A stretch of DNA of 64,000 bases from Lachnospiraceae bacterium (GCA_017427685.1 JAFRSH010000031.1:1-64000), one strand, 5' to 3'. Positions 14,477-22,640 are shown, counted from the first letter of the stretch. Program-made: numbers and translations. Notes: generated from the letters alone by a model not told the origin.

Positions 14477-15682
14477 TCAGTGGCAATAGATCGAAAGGAT
14501 CTCGCTCGGGATGTGATCGCGGACGAAGCGGCTTTCGGATGCGATGGCGCATGCCTCTTCGATCGAACCGGGTAGCTTCTCGTAGCGGGAGAGCAGGACG
14601 TGGTCGGATTTGTAAAGGTTGACGTCCGCGGGCTCGGGAAGAGTGAGCTTGTTCTCGATCCCATCGAGGCCTGCGTAGATCATGAGCGCAAATGCAAGGT
14701 AAGGATTGGCGATCGGGTCGGGGGACCTCAGCTCTGCTCTGCGGTACTCGCCGAGTGCGGCGGGGATGCGCACGAGCTGGGAGCGGTTCTGAGCCGACCA
14801 GGAGATATAACCGGGCGCCTTGTTGCTTCCGAGCCTCAAGTAGGAAGCGGGGACCGGATTGAGGAAAGCCGTCATGGCTTTAACATTCTTAAGGATGCCG
14901 GCGATCATGCTGTTGAAGGTGGGATCGTCGGTGGGTCTGACTGACATGTTGATGTGGAAACCGTTGCCGGGAGCGTGCTCGATGGGCTTGGGTGAGAAGT
15001 CGGCAAAGAAGCCGTTCCTGAACGCAACGGTCTTGACAACTCTCTGGAACATCATGACATGGTCTGCCGCGGTGAGCGCGGAGGAGTAGCGGAAGTCGAT
15101 CTCGTTCTGGCCGGGACCCTGCTCGTGGTGCGAGCTCTCGGGACGGATGCCCATCTGCTCGAGCGTGAGGCAGATCTCACGTCTTACGTTCTCACCGTGA
15201 TCTTCGGGCGCGATGTCCATGTAGCCTGCCGTGTCGCAGGGGGTCTTAGTGGGGTTGCCGTCCTCGTCGAGGTAGAAGAGGTAGAACTCCTGCTCGGCTC
15301 CGAAGGTGAACTCGCAACCTGCGTTATTTGCTGCTTCCACGGCGTTCCTCAGAAGGTTCCTTGTGTCGCACTCAAAAGGAGTCCCGTCGGGACGTGTGAT
15401 GCCGGAGAAGAGCTGGATGACTCTTCCGTGCTCGGGTCTCCAGGGAAGCGGCATGAGTGTTTCGGGTTCGGGGTGCAGCAGGAGATCGCTCTTCGCCTCG
15501 TCGCCGAAGCCCGCAACTGCGGAAGCATCAAAAGCGATACCGTGCTCAAAGGCGCGCGGAAGCTCGTCGGGCATGATCGAGATGTTCTTCTGCTTTCCGA
15601 AGACATCGCAAAAAGCGAGACGTATGAACTTAACATCTTCCTCCTGAACGTATTGTATGACTTCTTCTTTGGAATATTTCAT
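14477..15682 (-). CDS. glnA: Glutamine synthetase, type I, short form
   Basis: 401 residues from ATG 15682 (AGAGGA upstream; a frame 15 codons longer has no ribosome site). It makes glutamine from glutamate, ammonia and ATP. The beta-grasp N-domain is followed by catalytic G-A-E-Q-E-F-Y-L-F, then H-H-E-Q-G-P-G-Q-N-E-I-D-F, then G-N-G-F-H-I-N-M-S and N-R-S-Q-L-V-R-I-P. Most type I enzymes have about 440 residues; here the frame ends about 25-30 residues early, lacking the usual C-terminal tail, part of the feedback machinery in Bacillus enzymes. It is the first gene of glnA-ANTAR, under the hexaloop attenuator leader. Confidence 0.93.
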   Translation of the reverse strand: MKYSKEEVIQYVQEEDVKFIRLAFCDVFGKQKNISIMPDELPRAFEHGIAFDASAVAGFGDEAKSDLLLHPEPETLMPLPWRPEHGRVIQLFSGITRPDGTPFECDTRNLLRNAVEAANNAGCEFTFGAEQEFYLFYLDEDGNPTKTPCDTAGYMDIAPEDHGENVRREICLTLEQMGIRPESSHHEQGPGQNEIDFRYSSALTAADHVMMFQRVVKTVAFRNGFFADFSPKPIEHAPGNGFHINMSVRPTDDPTFNSMIAGILKNVKAMTAFLNPVPASYLRLGSNKAPGYISWSAQNRSQLVRIPAALGEYRRAELRSPDPIANPYLAFALMIYAGLDGIENKLTLPEPADVNLYKSDHVLLSRYEKLPGSIEEACAIASESRFVRDHIPSEILSIYCH

Positions 15683-15749
15683 AGCCGGTTTCCTCTGTCC
15701 TTTTCTTTGGGTGCGGTTTTGGTTCAATTATACTACATAAACGTTAATG

Positions 15750-15839
15750 AAAAAAAGAGCTCATTCGCATGCGAAAAACACGGAATGAACGCCTTTGCTC
15801 AACACTAGAGATTTTACGCCCACGATCCGGCGTTGTCAA
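15750..15839 (-). promoter_or_regulatory. glnA promoter and ANTAR-type attenuator leader
   Basis: Read on the minus strand: TTGACA (15839-15834), 17-nt spacer, TAAAAT (15816-15811). A small hairpin at 15801-15786 follows, TGAGC - AAAGGC - GTTCA (hexaloop A1, G4). The 3' arm of that hairpin is also the 5' arm of a terminator, GTTCATTC pairing with GAATGAGC, followed by TCTTTTTTT (to 15750). The two folds are mutually exclusive, the expected arrangement for ANTAR antitermination. Confidence 0.8.
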
Positions 15840-15854
15840 GCGGATAAGTTGCAG

Positions 15855-15883
15855 TTGAAGATTAAGTATTTTTTGTGTATAAT
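15855..15883 (+). promoter_or_regulatory. Promoter candidate for hicAB
   Basis: TTGAAG (15855-15860), 17-nt spacer, TATAAT (15878-15883). It lies only 17 nt before the hicA ATG, so a start near 15890 would truncate the AGGAGG site. An upstream promoter could serve instead. It is back to back with the glnA promoter. Confidence 0.5.
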
Positions 15884-15899
15884 TATAGGAGGATCCGAA

Positions 15900-16071
15900 A
15901 TGAAACGACGTGATCTGATCAAAAAACTTGAAGCCACCGGATTCGTATTTTGTACGACATGGTGGGTGTCACGATATTTATAAGCGCGGCACAGAAGAAG
16001 AAAAAGTACCCCGGCATCGTGAATTGGACGAAAGACTGGGCAGAGCAATACTTAAGAAATGGAATCTGTAG
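15900..16071 (+). pseudogene. hicA: HicA toxin gene with a one-base frameshift
   Basis: The first 17 codons read M-K-R-R-D-L-I-K-K-L-E-A-T-G-F, the HicA start. A run of four T (15948-15951) shifts the frame to an early stop. With three T the frame continues V-R-H-G-G-C-H-D-I-Y and ends K-K-W-N-L at 16071, giving a normal HicA of about 56 residues with its catalytic His. AGGAGG precedes the ATG and hicB follows at 10 bp. This is either a real inactivating mutation or a sequencing error in a homopolymer. Confidence 0.82.
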
Positions 16072-16081
16072 GAGGTGTGCC

Positions 16082-16495
16082 ATGATGATCGTATATCCGG
16101 TACTGTTTACAAAAACAGGAGACAAAAAAGATACATACCTTATTGAAATCCCCGATATTAACGGCATGACGGAAGGATACGGTCTCTCGGACGCCATCAG
16201 AATGGCAAGAGACTACATCGGATGCACTCTGCATGATAAGGATGATTCAACCTTTCCTGCAGCAGGAGACATCAGAAAGATCGATCCATCCAAGGGAAAG
16301 TTTGCCGATTCGGGTGAAACTTTTGTCTCACTGATAGATCTTGATATTGATGAATTCCGTAAGAAAATGGATACACGGGCAGTAAGAAAGAATGTCAGCA
16401 TCCCTGCCTGGCTGGATAAAGAAGCAGCCAAGGTTCACATCAATCTTTCGCGAACACTTCAGGACGCGTTGAAAGAGAAACTGACAATAGCATGA
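16082..16495 (+). CDS. hicB: HicB-family antitoxin
   Basis: 137 residues from ATG 16082 (or 16085) after GGAGGTG. The partial RNase H-like fold (Y-P-V-L-F-T-K, then I-E-I-P-D-I-N-G-M-T-E-G-Y-G-L-S-D-A, then A-R-D-Y-I) is followed by a C-terminal ribbon-helix-helix-like segment (V-S-I-P-A-W-L-D-K-E-A, then H-I-N-L-S-R-T-L-Q-D-A-L) that should bind DNA and autoregulate. It would normally neutralise HicA, which is frameshifted here. The intact antitoxin beside a broken toxin fits selection against toxin activity. Confidence 0.85.
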   Translation: MMIVYPVLFTKTGDKKDTYLIEIPDINGMTEGYGLSDAIRMARDYIGCTLHDKDDSTFPAAGDIRKIDPSKGKFADSGETFVSLIDLDIDEFRKKMDTRAVRKNVSIPAWLDKEAAKVHINLSRTLQDALKEKLTIA

Positions 16496-16497
16496 AT

Positions 16498-16540
16498 AAA
16501 GGCGTTCATCCCTTCTGAGGTGAACGCCTTTGCTTTTGTT
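16498..16540. terminator. Bidirectional terminator between hicB and asnB
   Basis: AAAGGCGTTCA - 12 nt - TGAACGCCTTT, followed by GCTTTTGTTTT on the plus strand. It ends hicAB and, in the other direction, asnB. Confidence 0.85.
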
Positions 16541-18124
16541 TTATTCCCCGCTTCCGCCGTAGTTCGAAAGAACTCTTGCGGAGGGATCGTTGACATTACA
16601 TCCTTCCCACGACTTGTTGGGCATCCAGAAATCGACAACCATCTCGGACTGTCCGGGATAGTACTTCTCAAAGATGTCTCTGTAGAGAAGCGATTCTTTG
16701 GTGAACGGTCTGGCATGGGTGTACTTCTTGCATCCCTCTTCGAATTCCTCATCGGTGTAGCACTTCTCAGCGTACTCCTTAAGGTCATCGACCATCGAAT
16801 GTCCGACTGCATCGGAGAATGCTGCTTTTTCACGCCACAGGATCGAGTCAGGCAGAAGGTTCTGTCCCTCGAACGCATGACGGAGGAGGTATTTGCCCTT
16901 GCCGTAGGTGTTGACCTTCTTGGCGGGATCAATGCTCATGACGTACTTGACGAAGTCAAGATCACCGAAAGGCACTCTTGCCTCGAGCGAGTTTACGCTG
17001 ATGCATCTGTCCGCACGGAGCACGTCGTACATATGAAGCTCATGCACACGCTTTTCTGCTTCCTCCTGGAAAGCCTCGGGGCTCGGAGCGAAGTCCGTGT
17101 ACTTGTAGCCGAAAAGCTCGTCGGAGATCTCGCCTGTCAGGAGAACCCTGATGTCCGTCTGTTCGTGGATCGCCTTGCAGACAAGGTACATGCCCATGCT
17201 CGCACGTATCGTGGTGATATCGTAGGTTCCGAGCAGGTGTATTACGTTTTCAAGATTATCGATGACATCTTTTGGGGTCATGAACACTTCGGTGTGTTCA
17301 CTGCCGATAAACTCCGCAACCTGACGCGCGTACTTAAGGTCGATCGCGTCCTTCTCCATGCCGATCGCGAACGTCCTGATGGGCTTCGCGCTTTCCTTTG
17401 CCGCGATCGCGCAGACAAGTGAAGAATCAAGTCCGCCGGAAAGGAGGAATCCGACCTTGGCATCGGCGATAAGGCGCTTCTTTACGCCGGCAGTGAGCTT
17501 CTCGCCGATTTTTTTGCAGGTCGTCTCGAGGTCGTCCGTGCTGACTTTATCGACATGTGAGATATCGTTATAGCAGGTAAACTTGCCGTCTTTATAGAAA
17601 TGTCCGGGAGGGAACGGCATCACGCGCTCACAAAGGCCCACAAGGTTCTTTGCCTCGCTCGCGAAGACGATCACGCCTTTTGCATCAAACCCATAGTATA
17701 GCGGACGGATGCCGAATGGATCGCGGGCAGCTATGTACTCACCGGTCCGTCCGTCATAGATGATGCAGGCAAATTCCGCATCGAGCATTGCGAACATGTC
17801 GGTTCCGTACTCACGATACAAGGGGAGAAGGATCTCGCAATCGCTGTCGCTCTTAAACGTATATCCCTTCTTTTTAAGTTCTTCCTTCGTTTTCTCAAAT
17901 CCGTAAAGCTCTCCGTTGCAGACAACAAAGCTTCCGTCTAGTTCGAAGGGCTGCATGCCTTCGGGAGTCAGTCCCATGATCGAAAGTCTGTGAAAACCGA
18001 GCTTCCCCTTCCCTGTATCTATTATCCTGCTGTCATCGGGTCCGCGGGAGATCGTTTCCTTAAAACCCTTAAGGAACTCCTCCTCAGGAACCTCACTTCC
18101 GCAATATCCCATTATAGAACACAT
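16541..18124 (-). CDS. asnB: Asparagine synthetase B (glutamine-hydrolysing)
   Basis: 527 residues. It forms asparagine from aspartate using glutamine nitrogen and ATP. Cys2 is the N-terminal nucleophile of the class II amidotransferase domain (M-C-S-I-M-G-Y; R-G-P-D-D; C-N-G-E-L-Y). The synthetase domain has the PP-loop S-G-G-L-D-S-S near residue 238 and G-E-I-S-D-E-L-F-G-Y. It lies 170 bp after glnN on the same strand, probably one operon. The leader between them has a hairpin but no ANTAR-type hexaloop. AGGAGG is well placed before the ATG. Confidence 0.95.
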   Translation of the reverse strand: MCSIMGYCGSEVPEEEFLKGFKETISRGPDDSRIIDTGKGKLGFHRLSIMGLTPEGMQPFELDGSFVVCNGELYGFEKTKEELKKKGYTFKSDSDCEILLPLYREYGTDMFAMLDAEFACIIYDGRTGEYIAARDPFGIRPLYYGFDAKGVIVFASEAKNLVGLCERVMPFPPGHFYKDGKFTCYNDISHVDKVSTDDLETTCKKIGEKLTAGVKKRLIADAKVGFLLSGGLDSSLVCAIAAKESAKPIRTFAIGMEKDAIDLKYARQVAEFIGSEHTEVFMTPKDVIDNLENVIHLLGTYDITTIRASMGMYLVCKAIHEQTDIRVLLTGEISDELFGYKYTDFAPSPEAFQEEAEKRVHELHMYDVLRADRCISVNSLEARVPFGDLDFVKYVMSIDPAKKVNTYGKGKYLLRHAFEGQNLLPDSILWREKAAFSDAVGHSMVDDLKEYAEKCYTDEEFEEGCKKYTHARPFTKESLLYRDIFEKYYPGQSEMVVDFWMPNKSWEGCNVNDPSARVLSNYGGSGE

Positions 18125-18179
18125 AACTGCCTAAACCTCCTGTTAACAGCCCCTTTATCGAACCGGCTGTAAAATCTTT

Positions 18180-18211
18180 GAGGAAAGAATGCCCAACCGC
18201 ATTCTTTCCTC
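18180..18211 (-). other. Hairpin in the glnN-asnB intergenic region
   Basis: A perfect 13-bp stem, GAGGAAAGAATGC - GGTTGG - GCATTCTTTCCTC, followed on the minus strand by AAAGATTTTAC. The U-tract is weak. It may be a partial terminator tuning asnB relative to glnN. It does not fit the GC-AANGNN-GT hexaloop pattern of the other leaders. A second small stem, ACAGCC/GGCTGT, precedes the asnB ribosome site. Confidence 0.6.
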
Positions 18212-18294
18212 ATTTATTTCTTTCATATCAGATAACCCCGGTATAAACTTTTTCAGGTTCCTTCATGAAGGAAAAATCAAATATTAATTTCAGA

Positions 18295-20391
18295 TCATTT
18301 AACACCAAACAGAAGATCTGCATAGGTCGGGAACGGCCAGTAGCTCTTGTCTGTGAGTGTCTCTGCCTTGTCGCAGGGGAGTCTCAGCTCGCTCATCGCG
18401 GGCAGGATCTTGTCCCTGATAGCTGCTGACTCTTCGATGATGCCCGAGATGTTGCCGATAGCAACCATCGCATCCTCAAGCTTCTTCACGCCATCTTCGA
18501 TCTCGTCGAGAAGTGAGCTCAGAGTCTTAACAAGGTCTGTCTCGTACTTGCACTTAAGTGAAGGAACGAGTTCTCTCTTAACGCTTGCCTTCTTGGCAAC
18601 ATCACCTGCGTAGCGCTCTACTGCGGGTGCGATCTGTGTGCGGGCCATGTCAACCATGGTGCCGGCCTCGATCATTACGCTCTTGCAGTAGTTCTCAAGC
18701 ATGATCTCGCATCTCGAATCAAGCTCTTCCTTAGAGAATACGCCGAGCTCGGTGAGCATCTTGACATTCTTCTTATCAAGAAGGTGAGGCATACAATCTG
18801 CCGTTGTCTTGTAGTTAAGAAGTCCGCGCTTCTCGGTTGCTTCCTTGATCCAAGCATCATCGTAGCCGTTGCCGTTGAAGATGATACGCTTATGGTCCTT
18901 AACGGTCTTCTTGATCAGATCATGAAGAGCCTTCTCAAAGTCCTTAGCGCCCTCAAGCTTGTCAGCATACTGCTTAAGGCTTTCTGCTACGGCTGCGTTG
19001 AGCATGATGTTCGCGCATGCGATGCTGTTGCTTGAACCGAGCATTCTGAACTCGAACTTGTTGCCTGTGAAAGCGAAAGGCGAAGTTCTGTTACGATCTG
19101 TGGTATCACGGTTGAACTTGGGCAGAACATCTACACCGAGCTTCATGACCGTCTTCTTTGTTCCTGCGTAAGGCTTATCCTTCTCGATCGCCTCAAGAAC
19201 AGCATTAAGTTCATCACCGAGGAACATCGAGATCACTGCGGGAGGAGCCTCGTTAGCTCCGAGTCTGTGGTCGTTACCTGCAGTTGCTACCGAAATACGG
19301 AGCAGATCCTGGTAATCATCAACAGCCTTGATAACTGCACAGAGGAAAAGAAGGAACTGTGCGTTCTGTGCGGGTGTATCGCCGGGTGAAAGAAGGTTCT
19401 TGCCGGTGTCTGTTGAGATGGACCAGTTGTTGTGCTTACCGCTGCCGTTCACACCTGCGAAGGGCTTCTCATGAAGGAGGCATACAAGACCGTGCTTAGC
19501 GGCAACCTTCTGCATGATCTCCATCGTAAGCTGGTTGTGGTCTGTTGCCACGTTGGTTGTTGAATAGATGGGAGCAAGCTCGTGCTGTGCGGGAGCTACC
19601 TCGTTGTGCTCTGTCTTGGCAAGGATGCCGAGCTTCCAGAGTTCCTCGTTGAGGTCTTCCATATATGCGGCTACGCCGGGTTTGATAACACCGAAGTAGT
19701 GGTCATCAAGTTCCTGTCCCTTGGGAGGCTTTGCACCGAAAAGTGTTCTGCCGGAGAATCTGAGGTCGGGACGCTTCTCGTACATCTCTCTTGTAACAAG
19801 GAAGTATTCCTGCTCGGGTCCTACCGATGAAACAACACGCTTAACATCGTCGGCTCCGAAGAGCTTCAGGATCCTTATTGCCTGTTTGCTGAGGACTTCC
19901 ATTGAACGAAGAAGAGGAGTCTTCTTATCAAGTGCGGGTCCGCCGTATGAGCAGAACGCTGTGGGGATGCAAAGTGTCTTTCCTTTAATGAAAGCGTAGG
20001 ATGTAGGATCCCATGCTGTATATCCTCTTGCTTCAAATGTTGCGCGAAGTCCTCCGCTCGGGAATGATGATGCATCGGGCTCGCCCTTGATGAGCTCCTT
20101 GCCCGAGAACTCCATGATCACCGCACCGTCGGGTGAAGGAGAGATAAAGCTGTCATGCTTCTCAGCGGTGATTCCTGTAAGGGGCTGGAACCAATGTGTG
20201 TAGTGTGTGGCTCCCTTTGATACCGCCCATTCCTTCATTGCCTCCGCAACTGCATTGGCAACGCTGATGTCAAGCTCGCTTCCTTCATCGATAGTCTTGC
20301 GCAGTGATGCATATACCTTAGATGAAAGGGTTGCCCTCATAACGCGGTCATCAAATACCATGCTTCCAAAGATGTCTGTAACTGTACTCAT
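18295..20391 (-). CDS. glnN: Glutamine synthetase type III
   Basis: 698 residues from ATG 20391, with GGAGTGG upstream; a longer frame to 20547 runs through the leader terminators and is rejected. Type III signature segments are present: [12 protein letters not shown], then [10 protein letters not shown], then [16 protein letters not shown]. The length agrees with the roughly 700-residue dodecameric enzymes of Bacteroides and Clostridia. It gives the cell a second, unrelated-in-regulation route to glutamine. It is expressed from its own promoter through two tandem attenuators. Confidence 0.95.
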   Translation of the reverse strand: MSTVTDIFGSMVFDDRVMRATLSSKVYASLRKTIDEGSELDISVANAVAEAMKEWAVSKGATHYTHWFQPLTGITAEKHDSFISPSPDGAVIMEFSGKELIKGEPDASSFPSGGLRATFEARGYTAWDPTSYAFIKGKTLCIPTAFCSYGGPALDKKTPLLRSMEVLSKQAIRILKLFGADDVKRVVSSVGPEQEYFLVTREMYEKRPDLRFSGRTLFGAKPPKGQELDDHYFGVIKPGVAAYMEDLNEELWKLGILAKTEHNEVAPAQHELAPIYSTTNVATDHNQLTMEIMQKVAAKHGLVCLLHEKPFAGVNGSGKHNNWSISTDTGKNLLSPGDTPAQNAQFLLFLCAVIKAVDDYQDLLRISVATAGNDHRLGANEAPPAVISMFLGDELNAVLEAIEKDKPYAGTKKTVMKLGVDVLPKFNRDTTDRNRTSPFAFTGNKFEFRMLGSSNSIACANIMLNAAVAESLKQYADKLEGAKDFEKALHDLIKKTVKDHKRIIFNGNGYDDAWIKEATEKRGLLNYKTTADCMPHLLDKKNVKMLTELGVFSKEELDSRCEIMLENYCKSVMIEAGTMVDMARTQIAPAVERYAGDVAKKASVKRELVPSLKCKYETDLVKTLSSLLDEIEDGVKKLEDAMVAIGNISGIIEESAAIRDKILPAMSELRLPCDKAETLTDKSYWPFPTYADLLFGVK

Positions 20392-20407
20392 AGATTCCAC
20401 TCCTTTA

Positions 20408-20463
20408 CAAAAAAATTGGCAACGCAGTCTTTTGTAGCGACACAAAAGACACCGTTGCCTTTT
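20408..20463 (-). promoter_or_regulatory. glnN attenuator unit 2 (gene-proximal)
   Basis: Hexaloop hairpin AAAAGGC - AACGGT - GTCTTTT at 20463-20444 (A1, G4). It overlaps a long terminator at 20459-20418: GGCAACG/CGTTGCC, internal loop, GTCTTTTGT/ACAAAAGAC, then AATTTTTTTG. The folds are mutually exclusive. It ends only about 17 nt before the glnN start codon. Confidence 0.82.
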
Positions 20464-20479
20464 AAACGTTATTGGTTGC

Positions 20480-20511
20480 CAAACCTGTTGTCCCCCGGGG
20501 AAGCAGGTTTG
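20480..20511 (-). other. Hairpin between the two glnN attenuators
   Basis: CAAACCTG pairs with CAGGTTTG around an inner TCCCC/GGGGA stem. It has no U-tract. It may act as a spacer keeping the two attenuator units folding independently. Confidence 0.6.
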
Positions 20512-20514
20512 TTT

Positions 20515-20563
20515 AATAAGAAAGGCGCCTTCGAGCTCATCACTCAAAGACGCCGTTGCCTTT
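20515..20563 (-). promoter_or_regulatory. glnN attenuator unit 1 (promoter-proximal)
   Basis: Hexaloop hairpin AAAGGC - AACGGC - GTCTTT at 20563-20546 (A1, G4). It overlaps a terminator at 20554-20524, a 12-13 bp stem starting GGCGTCTTTGAG, followed by TTTCTTATT. The hairpin begins about 10 nt after the -10 box. Confidence 0.82.
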
Positions 20564-20573
20564 ATGGTTTATG

Positions 20574-20602
20574 GTTATACACCTCTTGTTTCGGGTTGTC
20601 AA
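20574..20602 (-). promoter_or_regulatory. glnN promoter
   Basis: TTGACA (20602-20597), 17-nt spacer, TATAAC (20579-20574) on the minus strand. It matches the promoters of glnA, gltS, glmS and guaA in hexamers, spacing and distance to the hexaloop. Confidence 0.8.
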
Positions 20603-20781
20603 TAGGGAATTTTAAAAAAGGGAGAGCTTGTGTCGCTACCAACCTCAATCTGGACAATAATACCGAATCGCTGCAGAATACGGAATCGTTATGATATGCC
20701 CCGGCTCCGATACATTGTTCATTATGAAAGTATTACATTCTTTCATGTTCCCCATCAGGGAGTCCACCCATGTATACTATG

Positions 20782-20931
20782 TCACTTAGGAAATGGCCGG
20801 CAATAACCACCAGCTACCTGATCCAACTCATCATCTGTCAGTTCCACCCCGGCCTCTTTGATGATTTCCTTTGCTTCTTCCTGATTTTCAGCCTTTTCGA
20901 CCTTATCCTTCAGTTCTCCTACAAGTTTCAT
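20782..20931 (-). CDS. 49-residue GG-leader peptide, core YCRPFPK (putative RiPP or signal precursor)
   Basis: A 49-codon gene on the minus strand with AGGAGG eight bases before ATG 20931. Residues 1-42 are a charged amphipathic leader (K-D-K-V-E-K-A-E-N-Q-E-E-A-K-E-I-I-K-E-A-G-V) ending E-L-T-D-D-E-L-D-Q-V-A-G-G, the double-glycine leader pattern of Nif11-like and bacteriocin-type precursors. The core after GG is only seven residues, Y-C-R-P-F-P-K. No modification enzyme or exporter is adjacent. It has its own promoter, a CAGA repeat and an attenuator upstream. It could be a modified peptide or a processed signalling peptide. Confidence 0.72.
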   Translation of the reverse strand: MKLVGELKDKVEKAENQEEAKEIIKEAGVELTDDELDQVAGGYCRPFPK

Positions 20932-20962
20932 AGCAATTTCCTCCTTTTCTTGATTCATGTAA

Positions 20963-21003
20963 CAAAAAACACACTCTACGCGGCTTCTATCCGCATAAAG
21001 CGT
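20963..21003 (-). terminator. Leader terminator (attenuator) before the GG-leader peptide
   Basis: On the minus strand ACGCTTTATGCGG - ATAGAAG - CCGCGTAGAGTGT (13 bp, three G-U pairs) followed by GTTTTTTG. It lies between the promoter at 21100-21072 and the peptide ATG, so full transcription needs antitermination or leaky readthrough. No GC-AANGNN-GT hexaloop is visible. Confidence 0.75.
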
Positions 21004-21052
21004 GCTTTAGGGTTCACATTATTAAAACGAAAAAGGGACAGAGTTATCTCAT

Positions 21053-21071
21053 CTGTCTGTCTGTCTGTCTG
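21053..21071 (-). repeat. CAGA tetranucleotide repeat at a transcription start
   Basis: 19 nt, 4.75 units of CAGA read on the minus strand (CTGT on plus), starting immediately after the -10 box of the peptide promoter. Slippage would change the initial transcribed sequence and the leader length. Confidence 0.85.
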
Positions 21072-21100
21072 AAGATAGTCTTAGTATTCATGCGTGTCAA
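21072..21100 (-). promoter_or_regulatory. Promoter of the GG-leader peptide gene
   Basis: TTGACA (21100-21095), 17-nt spacer, TATCTT (21077-21072) on the minus strand, about 140 nt before the peptide start codon. Confidence 0.7.
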
Positions 21101-21210
21101 GTCCTTTTTTTGAAAATCCTATAAAAACAATCCGATTAGGGAGCTTCTTTATCGCCCTCTCTTATATATATACGTAAGATATCGGAAAATGGCAACGGTA
21201 TTTTAAAACT

Positions 21211-22521
21211 TTACCTAATGCAGAATACCGCATATAGCGGAACGGATTTTATATTGTTCTCAAAGCCAAAGTTTTTCTCCGAAATCCTGATGGCGTATGC
21301 AGGATCATACTTTTCCACATAATCATTAAGGCTGGCTGAGCCTGTGTTGATACCGCTCTTTACTTCAATGGGAATGATCTTTCCCGAGAGGACCGCCACA
21401 AAATCCACTTCTCTTGTTCCTTTGTCGTTTCTCCAATAATAAGGCTTGAGTCCCGAGCGGACCAGCTGGGAATGCACGTAATTCTCCGTCATCCCACCTT
21501 TAAAATCTGCCAGCTCTTCATCCATAAACAGGATATCCTGCGCACTGATATCTTTCTGGGCGCACAATAAGCCCGTGTCCGAAAGATAAATCTTAAAATC
21601 ATCTATATCTTTATTGTCTTCCAAAGGCTTTTTAATCTGCTCCGCGCGGTAAACCCTGGTCAGCAGATTGGCCGAAACAAGCCATTCGATCGCGTTTTCA
21701 TATTCCGCAGCTCTGGCGCCGCTTTTAATTATCTTATACTGAAAGCGCGAGTTCCTTTTCGAGAGCTGCACCGCCACTGTTTTGTAGGTCAGGCGGGTTT
21801 TCTTGATCTCCGAAGAGTTTTCCTGATACTTGCTCATATCATCAAGATAATCCATCTGAATGGTTTCGAGTATATGTCGAACCTGTATATGATCCTGCGT
21901 ATCGGCATATCGCGATACTGCCTCAGGCATTCCTCCGACTGCAAGATAAGTTCGGTAAAGTGTTATAGCCGATCTATGAAGTGCCTCCGGCATCACGGAG
22001 TTTTCATCAAAGCATTTACGGATACGGTCTCTCAGGTCGGATCCTCCCACGGCCAGAAGAAATTCCTCCATGTCCATCGGGAACATCGTATACCTATCGA
22101 TCTTTCCCACCGGAAAAGCAAACTTCTCCCTGTTCACAGCTACACCAAGGAGGCTCCCCGCTGCAATAATATGGTAGTCCGAAGCCTGTTCGGCAAAGTA
22201 TTTAAGAGATGTCACAGCTCTTTCACACAGCTGGATCTCGTCAAAAAACACCAGAGTATCTCCTCGTGTTATAGTCTTTCCGCAGATATGAGACAAGATT
22301 GGCAGAAGATATTCGGGGCTTATATCCTCGTCAAAAGTTCTTGCCAAGGAGGGGTTTGTCTGAAAATTAAAATAAGCGACATTTTCATATTCAGTCTTTC
22401 CGAATTCGAGTATCGCGTAAGTTTTTCCAACCTGTCTGGCTCCCTGTACCAAAAGAGGCTTGCGGTACTTATCGCTTTTCCAGTTTTTTAAATATTCTAC
22501 AGCTTTCCTGTACATGTACAT
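21211..22521 (-). CDS. AAA family ATPase with DUF4143 domain
   Basis: 436 residues. The N-terminal AAA_14 ATPase has Walker A G-A-R-Q-V-G-K-T near residues 27-34 and Walker B L-V-F-F-D-E-I-Q. The C-terminal DUF4143 region contains a restriction-endonuclease-like strand pattern (T-R-E-V-D-F-V-A-V-L, then I-P-I-E-V-K-S-G), a plausible nuclease site. The family is widespread in gut anaerobes and its physiological role is unknown. GGAGG precedes ATG 22521. It is a monocistron; the peptide gene downstream has its own promoter. Confidence 0.88.
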   Translation of the reverse strand: MYMYRKAVEYLKNWKSDKYRKPLLVQGARQVGKTYAILEFGKTEYENVAYFNFQTNPSLARTFDEDISPEYLLPILSHICGKTITRGDTLVFFDEIQLCERAVTSLKYFAEQASDYHIIAAGSLLGVAVNREKFAFPVGKIDRYTMFPMDMEEFLLAVGGSDLRDRIRKCFDENSVMPEALHRSAITLYRTYLAVGGMPEAVSRYADTQDHIQVRHILETIQMDYLDDMSKYQENSSEIKKTRLTYKTVAVQLSKRNSRFQYKIIKSGARAAEYENAIEWLVSANLLTRVYRAEQIKKPLEDNKDIDDFKIYLSDTGLLCAQKDISAQDILFMDEELADFKGGMTENYVHSQLVRSGLKPYYWRNDKGTREVDFVAVLSGKIIPIEVKSGINTGSASLNDYVEKYDPAYAIRISEKNFGFENNIKSVPLYAVFCIR

Positions 22522-22611
22522 ATCGAGACCTCCCGAAAATCGAAAAACTTCCCGAATAATCCCGATTAATTATCGGAGGGGAAATCGTCTCCCGGAAAAT
22601 GATGCGAATTT

Positions 22612-22640
22612 ATTGTATCATAGTGCGGAATATAATGCAA
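22612..22640 (-). promoter_or_regulatory. Promoter of the AAA/DUF4143 gene
   Basis: TTGCAT (22640-22635), 17-nt spacer, TACAAT (22617-22612) on the minus strand. Between it and the gene lies CCGAT - AATTA - ATCGG plus further TCCCGA-like words, which may be operator sites. The remaining 22641-22718 is AT-rich with nothing recognised. Confidence 0.55.

Noticed and set aside
15950..16081. N-terminal extension of HicB
   Set aside because: It is the shifted frame across hicA; GGAGGTG precedes the ATG at 16082.
18125..18294. ANTAR-type leader for asnB
   Set aside because: The hairpin at 18180-18211 has loop GGTTGG and a weak U-tract; no GC-AANGNN-GT hexaloop. asnB is better explained as readthrough from glnN.
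20392..20547. N-terminal extension of GlnN
   Set aside because: The extra 52 residues run through the tandem terminators and lack a ribosome site, while GGAGTGG precedes ATG 20391.
20770..21072. 100-residue plus-strand frame
   Set aside because: Antisense to the GG-leader peptide, its attenuator and the CAGA repeat; no ribosome site and hydrophobic low-complexity translation.
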